Shown here: piece by piece, positions 18,067 to 27,051 of the stretch
How positions within the stretch are numbered: the stretch's first letter is position 1
Layout of the letters: each line of letters opens with the position of its first letter
Source of the DNA: Brevundimonas intermedia
Lineage (GTDB): Bacteria; Pseudomonadota; Alphaproteobacteria; Caulobacterales; Caulobacteraceae
NCBI RefSeq assembly: GCF_004614235.1
Contig: NZ_SPVH01000007.1
Span: forward strand, 186,001 to 250,000
Length of the DNA: 64,000 nt
Direction: 5' to 3'
The notes under the pieces: generated by a model
What the model was told of the DNA's origin: nothing
The model's database searches: none
The model's input: only the letters and a program-made list of their open reading frames with translations
Position numbers and translations under genes: made by a program

Positions 18067-20361
18067 TCAGAAACGATGACGCATGCCGAAGACGAAGTTG
18101 CGGCCGCGCATGGGTGACTGGTCCTTGACGAAGGAGGTATGCACATATGCTAGATCGTTCGTCAGGTTCGTCCCGCGAAGAAAGAGATCGACGCTGCGCT
18201 CGGCGCCGACATCTAGACGGTAGGAAACCGTGACGTTCAGCATGTCGAAGCCGGGGGTGCGTGTCTCATAGGCGGCGACCCGATCCTGCTCGAAGGTGCG
18301 ATAGTATTCGGCGTCGGCGGACAGCGGGCCGGAGCTCCACGCGTAGCGGACGCCCAGACGACCCGGCGGGATGCGGGGCAGGTTGTCGTTCTCGCTCTTC
18401 ATTTCTGCTCGCACATAGTCGCCGAAAATGGTGACGCGTGCCGCGCGGCTCAGATCGTGGCTGATCTGACCGTCAATCCCGCTGAATGCGGCGTCAGCGG
18501 CGACATAGAGCAGCCAGTTATGCGCCGCGCCGCGCTCGCTGTCGGTGTCGATGAGGCGCGCGAAGATGTAGTTGTCGATCTGCTGATGGAAGGCGCTGAT
18601 CTCGAACCGCGTCGGGCCGGTCGCCTTGGTCAAGGTCAGATTGATCGAGCGGGTCTCCTCCAGCAGGTCAGGCGCGCTGCGCGGGAACGACACCGGAAAG
18701 TCGTCCCACAGCCAGTCGCCTGGCGATTGCGTCAGGCCCATTTCGTAGCTGTTGGTCGCCAGGTTGTTGCCGTTGGCATAGAGCTCGCGCACGCTCGGAG
18801 CCCGTTCGGTGTGAGCCAAAGACAGCGCCAGAGCATACTCGGCGTCGATGTTCCAAGTCGCCCCCAACGAGGCCGAGAATGGGTTGTGCTCCGTTCGAGG
18901 GTGCAACTGATCGAAGCTGTCGAGAGCGAAGCCCTCGAGCACCTCGCGCCAGTTCGGGCCATAGTACTCGGAGGCCCAGTTGTCTTCGGGCAGGGTGGTC
19001 CGGAAGGGCGGGGGGCTGGCGCTGATCGTGCGCCAATCCTTGCGAGCCGCGATTTCAAAGTCGATGGGACCGATTGATCGACGCTCGCTCAGGAAAACGG
19101 CGACATTATCAGTAAGATAGTCGGCGACCCCGTCCAAGCCATAGTCGTCTTCGGGGAAGGGCAGGGCCAAATCGTTGATGTTCAGACCGGCGAAGGTTCC
19201 GTCGGTGTACTGAATGCCGAAGGTGCCCGTGAAGCCCAACAGGGGCTTGTGGGTCAGTTCGACCCGGCCGTCCCAGACCTCGTTGGCATATCGGGTGAAG
19301 AGGGTCGGGCCGTCGAACTCGTCATGTCGGTAGTCGGTGTAAGACGCACGCAGGCGAAGGTGGGTGAGCCCCGGCAGCAGGTTGTCATAGTCCGCGCGGA
19401 GATCGGCACGATCGCTGGTCAGCTTGATGTAGGCTGTGTGGTCGTCGGGCGTCGTGATCGGATCGACAAATCCTCCATGTCCGCGGCAATGCAGGTCGAG
19501 GTAGTCATTGTAATAGTGCGTGTGGCAGACGCCATTGGCGTGGGTGTGGCCGGGGAGGCCGTACTCGCTTTCCATCCGAGACCAGCCGGCGCCGATATAA
19601 CCCTTAGACGTGATCCAGGACGCGCCGACGCCGTAGTTCGAGCTTTCCGCGAAAGAGTCCGTCAGCCTGTCAGATCCATGGGCGCTGTGTATCCGGTAGT
19701 CGTCGGCGCTGCGATGCGAGCCTTCAAGGTGGACGGCGAAGGCTTCGAGCCCGGCCGTGACACGGCCAACGAACGCCTGCTCGTCGTCGCCTGTGCCATA
19801 GCGCGCCTCGACGGCTCCGGTCAGGCCGCCTTGGGGCAGGACCTTGGGCACGCGGCTGTCGATCAGATTGATCGCGCCATTCATCGCATTGCCGCCGTAG
19901 CGGGAGGCGGCGGGCCCGCGCAGCACTTCGATGCCGTCCAGCAGAAGCGGATCGGTCGTGATCGCGTGATCAGGCGAGGTCGATGACACGTCGAAAAGGT
20001 TTGCGCCGTCAGAGAGAATCTCGATCCTTGGCGTGGTCTGGCCTCGGATCACCGGCCGGGAGGCGCCGCCGCCGAAACTGTCGAGGTGCACGCCGGGCAG
20101 CCCTGCAAGCGTCTCGCCCAGACCGCCTTGTCGCCGGTGGACCAATTCTTCTCCGGCCAGCAGTTGCACCGGCAGGTGCGACTGCCTGCCCAGCTCGCCC
20201 AGCGATCTGCCCGTAACCACGACTTCGTCGAGTTGGCCGACCCCCGTAAGCTGCGGCGACGCAATGTCTTTGTCTTGGGCCATTGCCAGCGATGGCATGA
20301 GGATGATCGAGGAAGCGGCGCAAAGAAGCCGCAGCCGGGTTGAAGGCTGACGCAAAGACAT
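18067..20361 (-). CDS. ZnuD-like TonB-dependent receptor
   Basis: 764 residues: signal peptide (1-28), TonB box region (LDEVVVTGRSLG), plug (about 45-165, with VLRGPAASRYGGNAMNGAINL) and a beta-barrel ending in the aromatic residue of GMRHRF. An extracellular-loop segment at about 270-295 reads YGLPGHTHANGVCHTHYYND and then LDLHCRGHGG. This His/Cys-rich block matches the zinc-binding loop of the ZnuD receptor family, which imports Zn2+. It lies downstream of, and on the same strand as, a five-gene metal-uptake operon, with a 142-bp gap. Haem or another metal ligand is the alternative. The call is firm for a TonB receptor and good for ZnuD-like. Confidence 0.82.
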   Translation of the reverse strand: MSLRQPSTRLRLLCAASSIILMPSLAMAQDKDIASPQLTGVGQLDEVVVTGRSLGELGRQSHLPVQLLAGEELVHRRQGGLGETLAGLPGVHLDSFGGGASRPVIRGQTTPRIEILSDGANLFDVSSTSPDHAITTDPLLLDGIEVLRGPAASRYGGNAMNGAINLIDSRVPKVLPQGGLTGAVEARYGTGDDEQAFVGRVTAGLEAFAVHLEGSHRSADDYRIHSAHGSDRLTDSFAESSNYGVGASWITSKGYIGAGWSRMESEYGLPGHTHANGVCHTHYYNDYLDLHCRGHGGFVDPITTPDDHTAYIKLTSDRADLRADYDNLLPGLTHLRLRASYTDYRHDEFDGPTLFTRYANEVWDGRVELTHKPLLGFTGTFGIQYTDGTFAGLNINDLALPFPEDDYGLDGVADYLTDNVAVFLSERRSIGPIDFEIAARKDWRTISASPPPFRTTLPEDNWASEYYGPNWREVLEGFALDSFDQLHPRTEHNPFSASLGATWNIDAEYALALSLAHTERAPSVRELYANGNNLATNSYEMGLTQSPGDWLWDDFPVSFPRSAPDLLEETRSINLTLTKATGPTRFEISAFHQQIDNYIFARLIDTDSERGAAHNWLLYVAADAAFSGIDGQISHDLSRAARVTIFGDYVRAEMKSENDNLPRIPPGRLGVRYAWSSGPLSADAEYYRTFEQDRVAAYETRTPGFDMLNVTVSYRLDVGAERSVDLFLRGTNLTNDLAYVHTSFVKDQSPMRGRNFVFGMRHRF

Positions 20362-20503
20362 GGTTCGAGGCTCATCAGAGGGAGGTAAATGCGTGTGTGA
20401 TGTCGCTGGATGCAGCGGGTCGGTATGGATTGCGACGCATAGTGACGAGCGCGTCCAATCGTCGAAGCGGCGCCGTCCGTGGCGCTTGGGCGGTCATGCG
20501 AAA

Positions 20504-21760
20504 TCAGCCACCTTCAACGAACGTCGGCGCCCGCCCAAAATCTGCGGCGGCAAACGGGCGGTCATGGAAGAGGTAGCTGTAATAGAAGGCGCGCAGTCGC
20601 TGGTGGTAGGCGCGGATATCGTTCTGATAGGCCAGCTGGGCTTGGAGGTCCGTCCGGGCCAGCCGGGTCAGGACGGCCTGGACGCCGACGGTCGGCAGCA
20701 AGACGCCGAGTGTTCTGGCGGCGGCGTCTCTGCGTTCCAGGCCCGTCCGGTAGGCTTGGACCTGATCCGCAACGCTCTCGTCTCCCACCTGATGAAAGGC
20801 GAGGTACCATTTGTAGTGGAAGGTCTCGGGAAGCGGCGCGATGCCATCCCACTCGGGATGATTTGCGTAGAACCTGCGCATCGTGTCTTCGCGCGGAATG
20901 TCCCAGGCGCCGTTGACCGCCTCGCGCTGCGCAAGGGCGATCTCCGATCCCTGCTCGACCGGAAGGGCGCGGTTGATGACGACATTGGCGAGCGTGGGAA
21001 GCACCAGGGCGAGCACGAGCCAGATCGCTGCCAGCGCCGCGGCGTTGGCGACCGAGCTCCAGCGCAGCCGGCTTACGAGCAGAGCGACGGCGATCCAGAA
21101 CAGGAGGTAGGCGGCTACGATCACAACGAAGGCTGCGGTCCCCGCAAGGGGCGCGCGTGAGACCAACGCGCCCAGCAAGAAGGGAACGCCCAGAGCCGTC
21201 CACAGCATGATGAAGCGCAGACCGGACCGTCGAAGCCACAGAGCACGACCGCCGTGGGGGAGCGCCTCGAGCGTGCGAAGTCGCCCCGCCTCCCGTTCGC
21301 CGGACGTCAGGTCGTGGAATAGGGCGATGACGAACAGCGGCGCTAGGAAAACAAGGACGAAGGCGAAGTCGAACCGGCCTGGAAGCGCCAGTTCGGGGTT
21401 GAACGTCTCGCCGTCGTAGATTTGCGCCTCCAGACCGAGCGCGCGAATGCGCAGCATGTGGGGCGAGACGTCCCGCATACCCAAGGCGGCGAAGGCCAGC
21501 GTCGATGGGGCGTTCCAAGTGGGATGGAAGCTGTAGTAGGCGGCCGATCCGGCGTCCTGACTTTCCGCCACGCGAACGGCGACAGCGGCGTTGTCCTCGG
21601 CCTGAGCGGCGGGGATGGCTGCGATGGCGGCCTGCTGACGCGAGACCTCGTGCAAACCGGCCAGGACGGCGGCACCCGCGAAGATTGCCAGAAGAAGCGT
21701 GGCGATCAGGGCGACGGGCGAACGAAGGATCAATCCGACTTCATATATCCACAAGGACAT
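20504..21760 (-). CDS. ABC-2 type permease, DUF3526 family (second subunit)
   Basis: 418 residues with an N-terminal membrane helix (VALIATLLLAIFAGAAVLAG), a large periplasmic loop of about 120 residues, then five helices and a C-terminal periplasmic tail. The organisation matches DUF3526 permeases, which come in pairs behind an ATPase. Its ATG overlaps the stop of the preceding permease (TGATG). The pair plus ATPase would form a heterodimeric ABC-2 transporter; direction and cargo are not known. The genetic link to TonB receptors suggests handling of a metal chelate or its release in the envelope. Confidence 0.8.
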   Translation of the reverse strand: MSLWIYEVGLILRSPVALIATLLLAIFAGAAVLAGLHEVSRQQAAIAAIPAAQAEDNAAVAVRVAESQDAGSAAYYSFHPTWNAPSTLAFAALGMRDVSPHMLRIRALGLEAQIYDGETFNPELALPGRFDFAFVLVFLAPLFVIALFHDLTSGEREAGRLRTLEALPHGGRALWLRRSGLRFIMLWTALGVPFLLGALVSRAPLAGTAAFVVIVAAYLLFWIAVALLVSRLRWSSVANAAALAAIWLVLALVLPTLANVVINRALPVEQGSEIALAQREAVNGAWDIPREDTMRRFYANHPEWDGIAPLPETFHYKWYLAFHQVGDESVADQVQAYRTGLERRDAAARTLGVLLPTVGVQAVLTRLARTDLQAQLAYQNDIRAYHQRLRAFYYSYLFHDRPFAAADFGRAPTFVEGG

Positions 21761-23196
21761 CAGCGGCCTCCCAGGCGGCGTAAGGCGGCGGTCAGCAGCA
21801 GGCCGGCGAGACTCAGCCAGGCGACTAGGACGAGAAGGCCGGGCAAGGCGGCGCGAGCCAGGTCCGATGCGCTTGCCGGTCGGTAGAGGAACTGCGGCAT
21901 CTGTCGCCAGTGGTCGGCGGCAATCCGCTTGCGGCGGTCGGCGCCGGCGTCACTGGCGGTGTCATTCGCATAGCTGACGCTTTCAGCCTGTAGTCGGTTC
22001 AGTCGCTGGACGAGATCGAAACGATAGGCTTCAGCCTGGTCCAGGAAACGCTGATGCGCGGCCAGGTCCGTGCCCGCTGCGGCCATCGACATCGAACGAA
22101 GCGCGATGGCGGGACTGAACAGGCCGGCAGTCTGGACAATTCGGTTCTGGCGCAGCTGGGCCGCATGGGCCCTGCGCGCATATTGATCGAACAATTCGGA
22201 GGTCAGGCGTTCGCCCTCGATCGCCTGAAGACCCTTGTAGTTGACGGGAAGGTCCTCGATCCGGTCGACGCCGTAACGATCGAGCACAGACTGCCGGAAA
22301 GCCGCGAAATGCGGATCGTTGGCGTCATGGCTATCACCGGCACGACGCAGGTCGCGGCCGATGGCAATATCCGTCTGCAGCCGGCTTTCTAGCGGCACGA
22401 CCGCGTTGGCGATGTCGGGCGCGACCCGCGGGAGCAGGATGACCGTCACAGCCCAGAAACCGATGAGCCCAATCAAGGCGGTGCGGCTGCGGCGGACACA
22501 AGCGGAAACGAAGACGATGATTATCGCCCAAAGCGCCAGATAGGCGCCGTAACCCAACGCGGTGATCATCATGGGAAGGGCCGAGGCGCCGGGCTTCCCC
22601 GCTATTAAAGCGAAGCCTATCATCGCCGGCAGGCCCGCCAGAAGCGTGACGGCGCCGAGCGCGATCAGCTTGCCGCCGACGACCTGTGAGCGTCGAGCGC
22701 CCTGCAGGAGCAGCAACCGCAAGGTGCCGCGCTCTGTCTCTCGCGACAGCACGCCGTAGCCCAGAAAGATCAGCAGGAGCGGCGCGACGGTTTGAAGGAT
22801 AAAGGCCGGCGTAAGCTGGCCGAAGCGGACGAGCATGGAGCTCTGACGCACGTCACCGAAGTTGGCCGTGTTCTGCCGGTGGCCTTCGAGAAAGAGGCTG
22901 CTGCCGGTGAAGGCGTCGACGCCAGGATCGAAGGCCGCGAGCGGGCTCAATGGACGATAGATGAAGTGCCCATAGTGGACGACTCGGTGCGGGTGCCGGT
23001 CAGGCTGAGCGTCAAAGGCCTGTTCGGCCTCCGACTGATGCCGGGCGCGGAGGTCGGCCGCATGCTGCTGATGCGACCAGGCGCTGGCGACGGCGGTGAG
23101 CGTCAGCAGAGTCATCAGCACGACGGCGATGAGAGCAACCTTATTACGGATCATCAATCGCAGCTCGTCGCGTGCGATCAGGAGCGTGGTTCTCAT
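21760..23196 (-). CDS. ABC-2 type permease, DUF3526 family (first subunit)
   Basis: 478 residues. It starts with LLIARDELRLMIRNKVALIA, typical of ABC-2 permeases, followed by a long periplasmic domain containing QPDRHPHRVVHYGHFIYRP, a signature block of DUF3526 proteins. Several helices and a segment PLLLIFLGYGVLSRETERGT precede the coupling region. Overlaps of 4 bp with the ATPase gene upstream and TGATG with the second permease downstream show tight translational coupling. The His-rich block could bind a metal, but this is only an inference. Confidence 0.82.
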   Translation of the reverse strand: MRTTLLIARDELRLMIRNKVALIAVVLMTLLTLTAVASAWSHQQHAADLRARHQSEAEQAFDAQPDRHPHRVVHYGHFIYRPLSPLAAFDPGVDAFTGSSLFLEGHRQNTANFGDVRQSSMLVRFGQLTPAFILQTVAPLLLIFLGYGVLSRETERGTLRLLLLQGARRSQVVGGKLIALGAVTLLAGLPAMIGFALIAGKPGASALPMMITALGYGAYLALWAIIIVFVSACVRRSRTALIGLIGFWAVTVILLPRVAPDIANAVVPLESRLQTDIAIGRDLRRAGDSHDANDPHFAAFRQSVLDRYGVDRIEDLPVNYKGLQAIEGERLTSELFDQYARRAHAAQLRQNRIVQTAGLFSPAIALRSMSMAAAGTDLAAHQRFLDQAEAYRFDLVQRLNRLQAESVSYANDTASDAGADRRKRIAADHWRQMPQFLYRPASASDLARAALPGLLVLVAWLSLAGLLLTAALRRLGGR

Positions 23197-23927
23197 GCGG
23201 CGGCCGCTCGCTCGGTGACCGCGAAGCGTCTGTGGAGCGCGCGGATGTCGAACCGGTCAGGACCCTCGGCCTCGAGGTCCTCGACGATGCGTCCCGCGTC
23301 GAGGAAGCAGATTCTGTCTGCGACGTTTGCGGCGCTCAGGAGGTCGTGGGTGACCATCAGGATGGCGGCGCCCCGGTCCCGGACCGCGCTGACCAGAGCG
23401 TTGAAGTCGGCCGTGGCGCGAGGATCAAGGCCGGACGTCGGTTCGTCCAGCAGCAGAACGGGCGTTCGGCGCAGAAGAGCCACCGCTATGGCCACCTTCT
23501 GTCGCATGCCTTTGGAGAAACCGGCCAGGCGTTGGGACCAGGCGGCCTCCTGCAGGCCGGCGGCGCGGAAGGCCTCGCAGAGCGCCTCCCGCGCAGGCGT
23601 CTCGCCGGACAGGGCCAGCAGATATTCGGCGTTTTCTGAAGCGCTCAGATGCTCGTAAAGCGCGACGTTCTCAGGAAGGTAGGCGATGCGCCTCCGCGCG
23701 CCATCGGGATCGGCCCCAGGATCGATCCCATCGACCCGCACCGTGCCCGAGCGCGCGCGCACGAAACCCAGAAGGGTGGCGAGGGTCGTGGACTTGCCGG
23801 CGCCATTTCCGCCCAGCAAGGCGGTGATGCTGCCGGCGGGCACGCAGAGCGAAAGACCGGTCAGCACGGCGTCGGCGCCGTAATCGACCACGAGGTCTTC
23901 GATCCGGATGGGTGCGGTTTCGGTCAT
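23193..23927 (-). CDS. ABC transporter ATP-binding protein
   Basis: 244 residues with all nucleotide-binding motifs: Walker A GGNGAGKST (about 36-44), Q-loop region YLPENVALYEHL, signature LAGFSKGMRQKVAIA, Walker B PVLLLDEPTSGLDP and H-loop VTHD. The variant signature (FSKGMRQ rather than LSGGQ) is usual for NosF/CcmA-type exporters that work with ABC-2 permeases. Its ATG overlaps the preceding DUF5829-like gene by 4 bp. It energises the two DUF3526 permeases encoded next. Confidence 0.9.
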   Translation of the reverse strand: MTETAPIRIEDLVVDYGADAVLTGLSLCVPAGSITALLGGNGAGKSTTLATLLGFVRARSGTVRVDGIDPGADPDGARRRIAYLPENVALYEHLSASENAEYLLALSGETPAREALCEAFRAAGLQEAAWSQRLAGFSKGMRQKVAIAVALLRRTPVLLLDEPTSGLDPRATADFNALVSAVRDRGAAILMVTHDLLSAANVADRICFLDAGRIVEDLEAEGPDRFDIRALHRRFAVTERAAAA

Positions 23928-24862
23928 GGCTGGTCCTGTTCGGCGCGCGTTTTCTGATCGGGGGGAAAGCGGAGGAGGGCGCGACCGCCAGGCTCTGCCG
24001 TCAACAGGGCGGCCCCCAGCACGCGGTCAGGCGGGGACTGGGATGCGGTCGCCAGGTCGATGGCGATCAAACCTGTTCTGCCCGACGGTTCGACCAGCCT
24101 CAGGAGGAAGGCGTCGGCCTGAAGCTCGACGGCGTCCGGCACGTCCCGGCGTTGGAAACCGGCTACGACCAGTTGGCCGATGAGCCGCTCGCGCAGGTCA
24201 GCCGACAGCGCCAGGGTTAGTCCCGCGATATCGAACCGTCCCTGACCGGCCAAGGCGCGGGGCGCCAGGATGTCGGCCCGGCGCGTGACGGGGAGGCTGG
24301 AGGGGCCGGCTTCGGCCTGCCAGCGCTGGAACTCCGGCCGGTAGACCATGGCCCAGACCGCCAGCTCGGGTCCCACAGCGGTGTCATCGCATTGGGCCGC
24401 GTCGTACCAGGGTGTCGGCGGCTTGGTTCGGCTGTAGGCGACCGGCGTGCGTCTGGCGCGGTGGCCGCAGTGTTTCCGCCAAGCCTGCTCGACCGCCTCG
24501 AATTCGGCCGGGGCATCCAGGCCAAGGCCCAGCCCTACCTTGCCGACAGGTTCGTTGAACCGGTTCTCCGGCGCGAAGATTTCCAGATAGGTCTGGCGCC
24601 CCCGGAAGAAGACGCGGTCCGCGTCTGGGGCGGGGGGCGCGTAGTCGGGCAAGCCGCCGTCCGTTCGGCCGAGCAGCGCCGCCAGTTCGGGGGCGTCACG
24701 CAGGGCCTCGAAGGTCGGTCCATCCACCACGATATAGACATGGTTCAGGGCGGGCGGTCGCGGCGCCTGGCTTTCCGTCATCGCCGGCTGAGCGGGTGCG
24801 GCGCGGGCTTGCGCCGCCTCGGCCAGAACGAGAGCGGCGGTGAAGGCGAGGGCGGCCCGCAT
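23924..24862 (-). CDS. Secreted DUF5829-like protein
   Basis: 312 residues with an N-terminal signal peptide (1-22). The mature protein starts with LNHVYIVVDGPTFEALRDA and contains RTYLEIF-like QTYLEIFAPENRF and GKVGLGLGLD. This resembles the DUF5829 family, which looks distantly like a vicinal-oxygen-chelate fold (paired beta-alpha-beta units with conserved His and Glu), so a metal or chelate-binding role is plausible. It is predicted to be periplasmic. The gene sits between the siderophore-type receptor (stop and start 1 bp apart) and the ABC ATPase (4-bp overlap), which points to a job in passing the imported ligand. Family assignment is from memory of the pattern and is moderate. Confidence 0.6.
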   Translation of the reverse strand: MRAALAFTAALVLAEAAQARAAPAQPAMTESQAPRPPALNHVYIVVDGPTFEALRDAPELAALLGRTDGGLPDYAPPAPDADRVFFRGRQTYLEIFAPENRFNEPVGKVGLGLGLDAPAEFEAVEQAWRKHCGHRARRTPVAYSRTKPPTPWYDAAQCDDTAVGPELAVWAMVYRPEFQRWQAEAGPSSLPVTRRADILAPRALAGQGRFDIAGLTLALSADLRERLIGQLVVAGFQRRDVPDAVELQADAFLLRLVEPSGRTGLIAIDLATASQSPPDRVLGAALLTAEPGGRALLRFPPDQKTRAEQDQP

Positions 24863-24863
24863 C

Positions 24864-26942
24864 CTACCAGCGCTTGCTCAGGGTCAGGCGCGCCGTGCGC
24901 GGCGCCTGCGGATAGATCTGGGAGAAGCCGCCGGTGATGAAGATCGTCTCGTCCGTGACGTTGTCGACATTCACCCGCACTTCGTAGCCGTCTCCGAAGG
25001 CATAGGCGGCGTTGAGATCCACTCGGGTGTAGCCGGGCAGGTCCAGGGTGTTGCTGGTGGTGGCCGCCTGACTGGAGGCATGGAAGACGCCGCCACCGAC
25101 GGTCAGGCCGTCAAGGGCGCCGTCGAACGCCCAGGAGGTCCACAGGGCGGCCTGGTGGTCCGGAACGCCGGCCAGACGGTTGCCGACGATGACACTATTG
25201 GTGTCTTCGACGATCTCGCTGTCGCTGTAGGCGTAGGACGCCACCAGGGTCCAGGGATCGAGCGGCCGCGCCGAGACCTCGGCCTCGACGCCGCGCATGC
25301 GGATTTCTCCGGCCTGGATGACCAGATTGAAGTCCACCGGATCGGAAACGACCGCGCCGGTCTTGGTGATCTCGAAGGCGGACAGGGTGAGCTCGGCCCT
25401 TCCGTCGAAAGCCAGCGCCTTGGTTCCGAACTCGAACTGTTCGCCGCGCGTCGGCTTGGGCGTCAGCCCGCTTTCCAGAAGCCCTGCATCGCCTTCGTTG
25501 CGCGAGGACCGGGCCCAGCTGCCATACAGCGACCAGTGCGGCGTCAGCAGATAGGTCAGCCCGGCGCGGGGAGAGAAGGGGCTGTCCGTGCGGCTGACGC
25601 CAGGATCCACGAAATCGGCGCTGAAGGCGTAGGTCTCGACCTCCTCAAGCCGGCCACCCAGCAGAAGCCGCCAGTTGTTCCAGGCGATCTCGTCCTGAAC
25701 GTAGAGGCCGGTCGCGGTGTAGTCGTAGTGGCTGTCGCCCACCGGGAGATAGGTCGTTGGTCGGCCGGTCTGGACCGGGTTGAGCAGGTCGATCGGCTGG
25801 CCATAGGCGATCTGACCATTGAGGAAGGACAGCTCGTCACGACTGTGATCGAGGCCGATCAGCAGGCGGTGGATCAGCGGGCCGGTGACGAGGCGGCCAT
25901 ACAGTTCGGCCTGCAGCGTCAGGTCGTCTTGGGTCTCGTCATAGCTGACGAAACTGCGATTGACCGTCGTGCCGGACAGGGGCGGGAAGCCATAGTTGAA
26001 GAATTGCTCTTCCGGCACATCCACTGCCGACACAAAGCCCCCTAGCCGAAGCCGCCAGTCGGCGTTCAGGCGACGGTTGAACTCCAGACCTGCGACCCAT
26101 TGCTCCTTCTCGATCCGCATGAACTCTTCGCCGTAGTTCCGGCTGACCGGCTGATCGAGGAAGGCGGCGTTGGCGCCGAAGCCGCGATCGAAGGCGGCGT
26201 CCCGTTGCAGATATTCCAGCCGGGCCAGAAGGCTGGTGTCGGCGTCAGGCCGCCATTCGACGACAGGCGAGATGTAGAGCTGCTCGTTGTCGACTAGGTC
26301 GCGGTAGCTGTCGGCGTTCTCGTAACCGACGTTCAGGCGCGCCAGGACCGTGCCGTCGGCCGTGAGGGGGGCGTTCACGTCCAGGCCGCCACGCCAGTAG
26401 GCGTTGGAGCCGCCGACGATGAAGGCCTCGCCGCCCGATTCTGCATAAGGGCGTTTCGAGACAAAGTTGACGACGCCGCCGGGCTCGAAGCGGCCATAGA
26501 GGGCTGAGGCCGGCCCCTTGAGCACCTCGATGCTCTCGACGCCCTGGAGATCGATCTCGGGTTGGCTGACCGACTGGCGGAACCCGTCGCGCAGCGTCGA
26601 GATGTTCTGGAAGCCGCGGATGCGGAAGCGCTGATTGCCGGAGAAGCCGATCGTGCGCTGGACGCCGCTGACGGTCTCGGCCGCCTCGCCGATGTTGGAG
26701 ACGTTGCGAAGGTCGAGCAGCTCTCGCGTGACGATGTTGACGGTGAACGGCGTCTCCAGAACGGGCGCGCCGGTCTTGGTGGCGGTCTCGCCGGGTATGC
26801 GTCCGAGTCGGCGTCCGAAGACGGTAATCGCATCGAGCTCGGATGCGTCATCCTGTTGGCGCAGGATCGAATCGTCCTGGGCGAATGCGGGCGCCGCGCA
26901 CAGGGCGGCGAGGCTGGCGGTGGCGAGCAGCAGTTTCATCAA
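24864..26942 (-). CDS. TonB-dependent siderophore-type receptor
   Basis: 692 residues: signal peptide (1-21), TonB box near LDAITVFGRR, plug (about 55-165) with VETPFTV-like LETPFTVNIVTRELL and the block IEVLKGPASALYGRFEPGG, then the barrel, closing with RLTLSKRW (terminal Trp). The plug block and length are those of the siderophore receptor subfamily (FhuA, FpvA type) without an N-terminal signalling extension. It is the first gene of a five-gene minus-strand operon, divergent from a FecB/FecCD/FecE-type importer. A Zur-like palindrome stands 22 bp upstream of its start, so the ligand may be a zincophore rather than an iron siderophore. Confidence 0.88.
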   Translation of the reverse strand: MMKLLLATASLAALCAAPAFAQDDSILRQQDDASELDAITVFGRRLGRIPGETATKTGAPVLETPFTVNIVTRELLDLRNVSNIGEAAETVSGVQRTIGFSGNQRFRIRGFQNISTLRDGFRQSVSQPEIDLQGVESIEVLKGPASALYGRFEPGGVVNFVSKRPYAESGGEAFIVGGSNAYWRGGLDVNAPLTADGTVLARLNVGYENADSYRDLVDNEQLYISPVVEWRPDADTSLLARLEYLQRDAAFDRGFGANAAFLDQPVSRNYGEEFMRIEKEQWVAGLEFNRRLNADWRLRLGGFVSAVDVPEEQFFNYGFPPLSGTTVNRSFVSYDETQDDLTLQAELYGRLVTGPLIHRLLIGLDHSRDELSFLNGQIAYGQPIDLLNPVQTGRPTTYLPVGDSHYDYTATGLYVQDEIAWNNWRLLLGGRLEEVETYAFSADFVDPGVSRTDSPFSPRAGLTYLLTPHWSLYGSWARSSRNEGDAGLLESGLTPKPTRGEQFEFGTKALAFDGRAELTLSAFEITKTGAVVSDPVDFNLVIQAGEIRMRGVEAEVSARPLDPWTLVASYAYSDSEIVEDTNSVIVGNRLAGVPDHQAALWTSWAFDGALDGLTVGGGVFHASSQAATTSNTLDLPGYTRVDLNAAYAFGDGYEVRVNVDNVTDETIFITGGFSQIYPQAPRTARLTLSKRW

Positions 26943-26963
26943 GTCCCCCGAAATGGTCGGGCT

Positions 26964-26978
26964 TGTTATGCTATAACA
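26964..26978. promoter_or_regulatory. Zur-box-like palindrome TGTTAT-GCT-ATAACA
   Basis: A perfect inverted repeat, TGTTAT and ATAACA around GCT, followed by TT. It matches the core of the known Zur consensus (TGTTATANTATAACATT) except for the two central positions. It is centred in the 109-bp region between the divergent TonB receptor (start 26942) and substrate-binding protein (start 27052), so one repressor could control both operons. No such palindrome was noticed elsewhere in the window. Confidence 0.65.
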
Positions 26979-27051
26979 TTGCAGTTAGTCACCCCCTCTT
27001 CTGATATTTCTGTTCGCCCGGATCCGGACCCGACAGGGGGTGTAAAGCGCA

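Noticed and set aside
18067..20361. Calling this receptor an iron or haem receptor
   Set aside because: The His/Cys-rich loop fits ZnuD better, and the nearby promoter dyad resembles a Zur site; no haem-receptor FRAP/NPNL motif seen.
24840..26045. 401-codon frame opposite the TonB receptor
   Set aside because: Shadow of the receptor gene; its start region lies inside the complement of real coding sequence.
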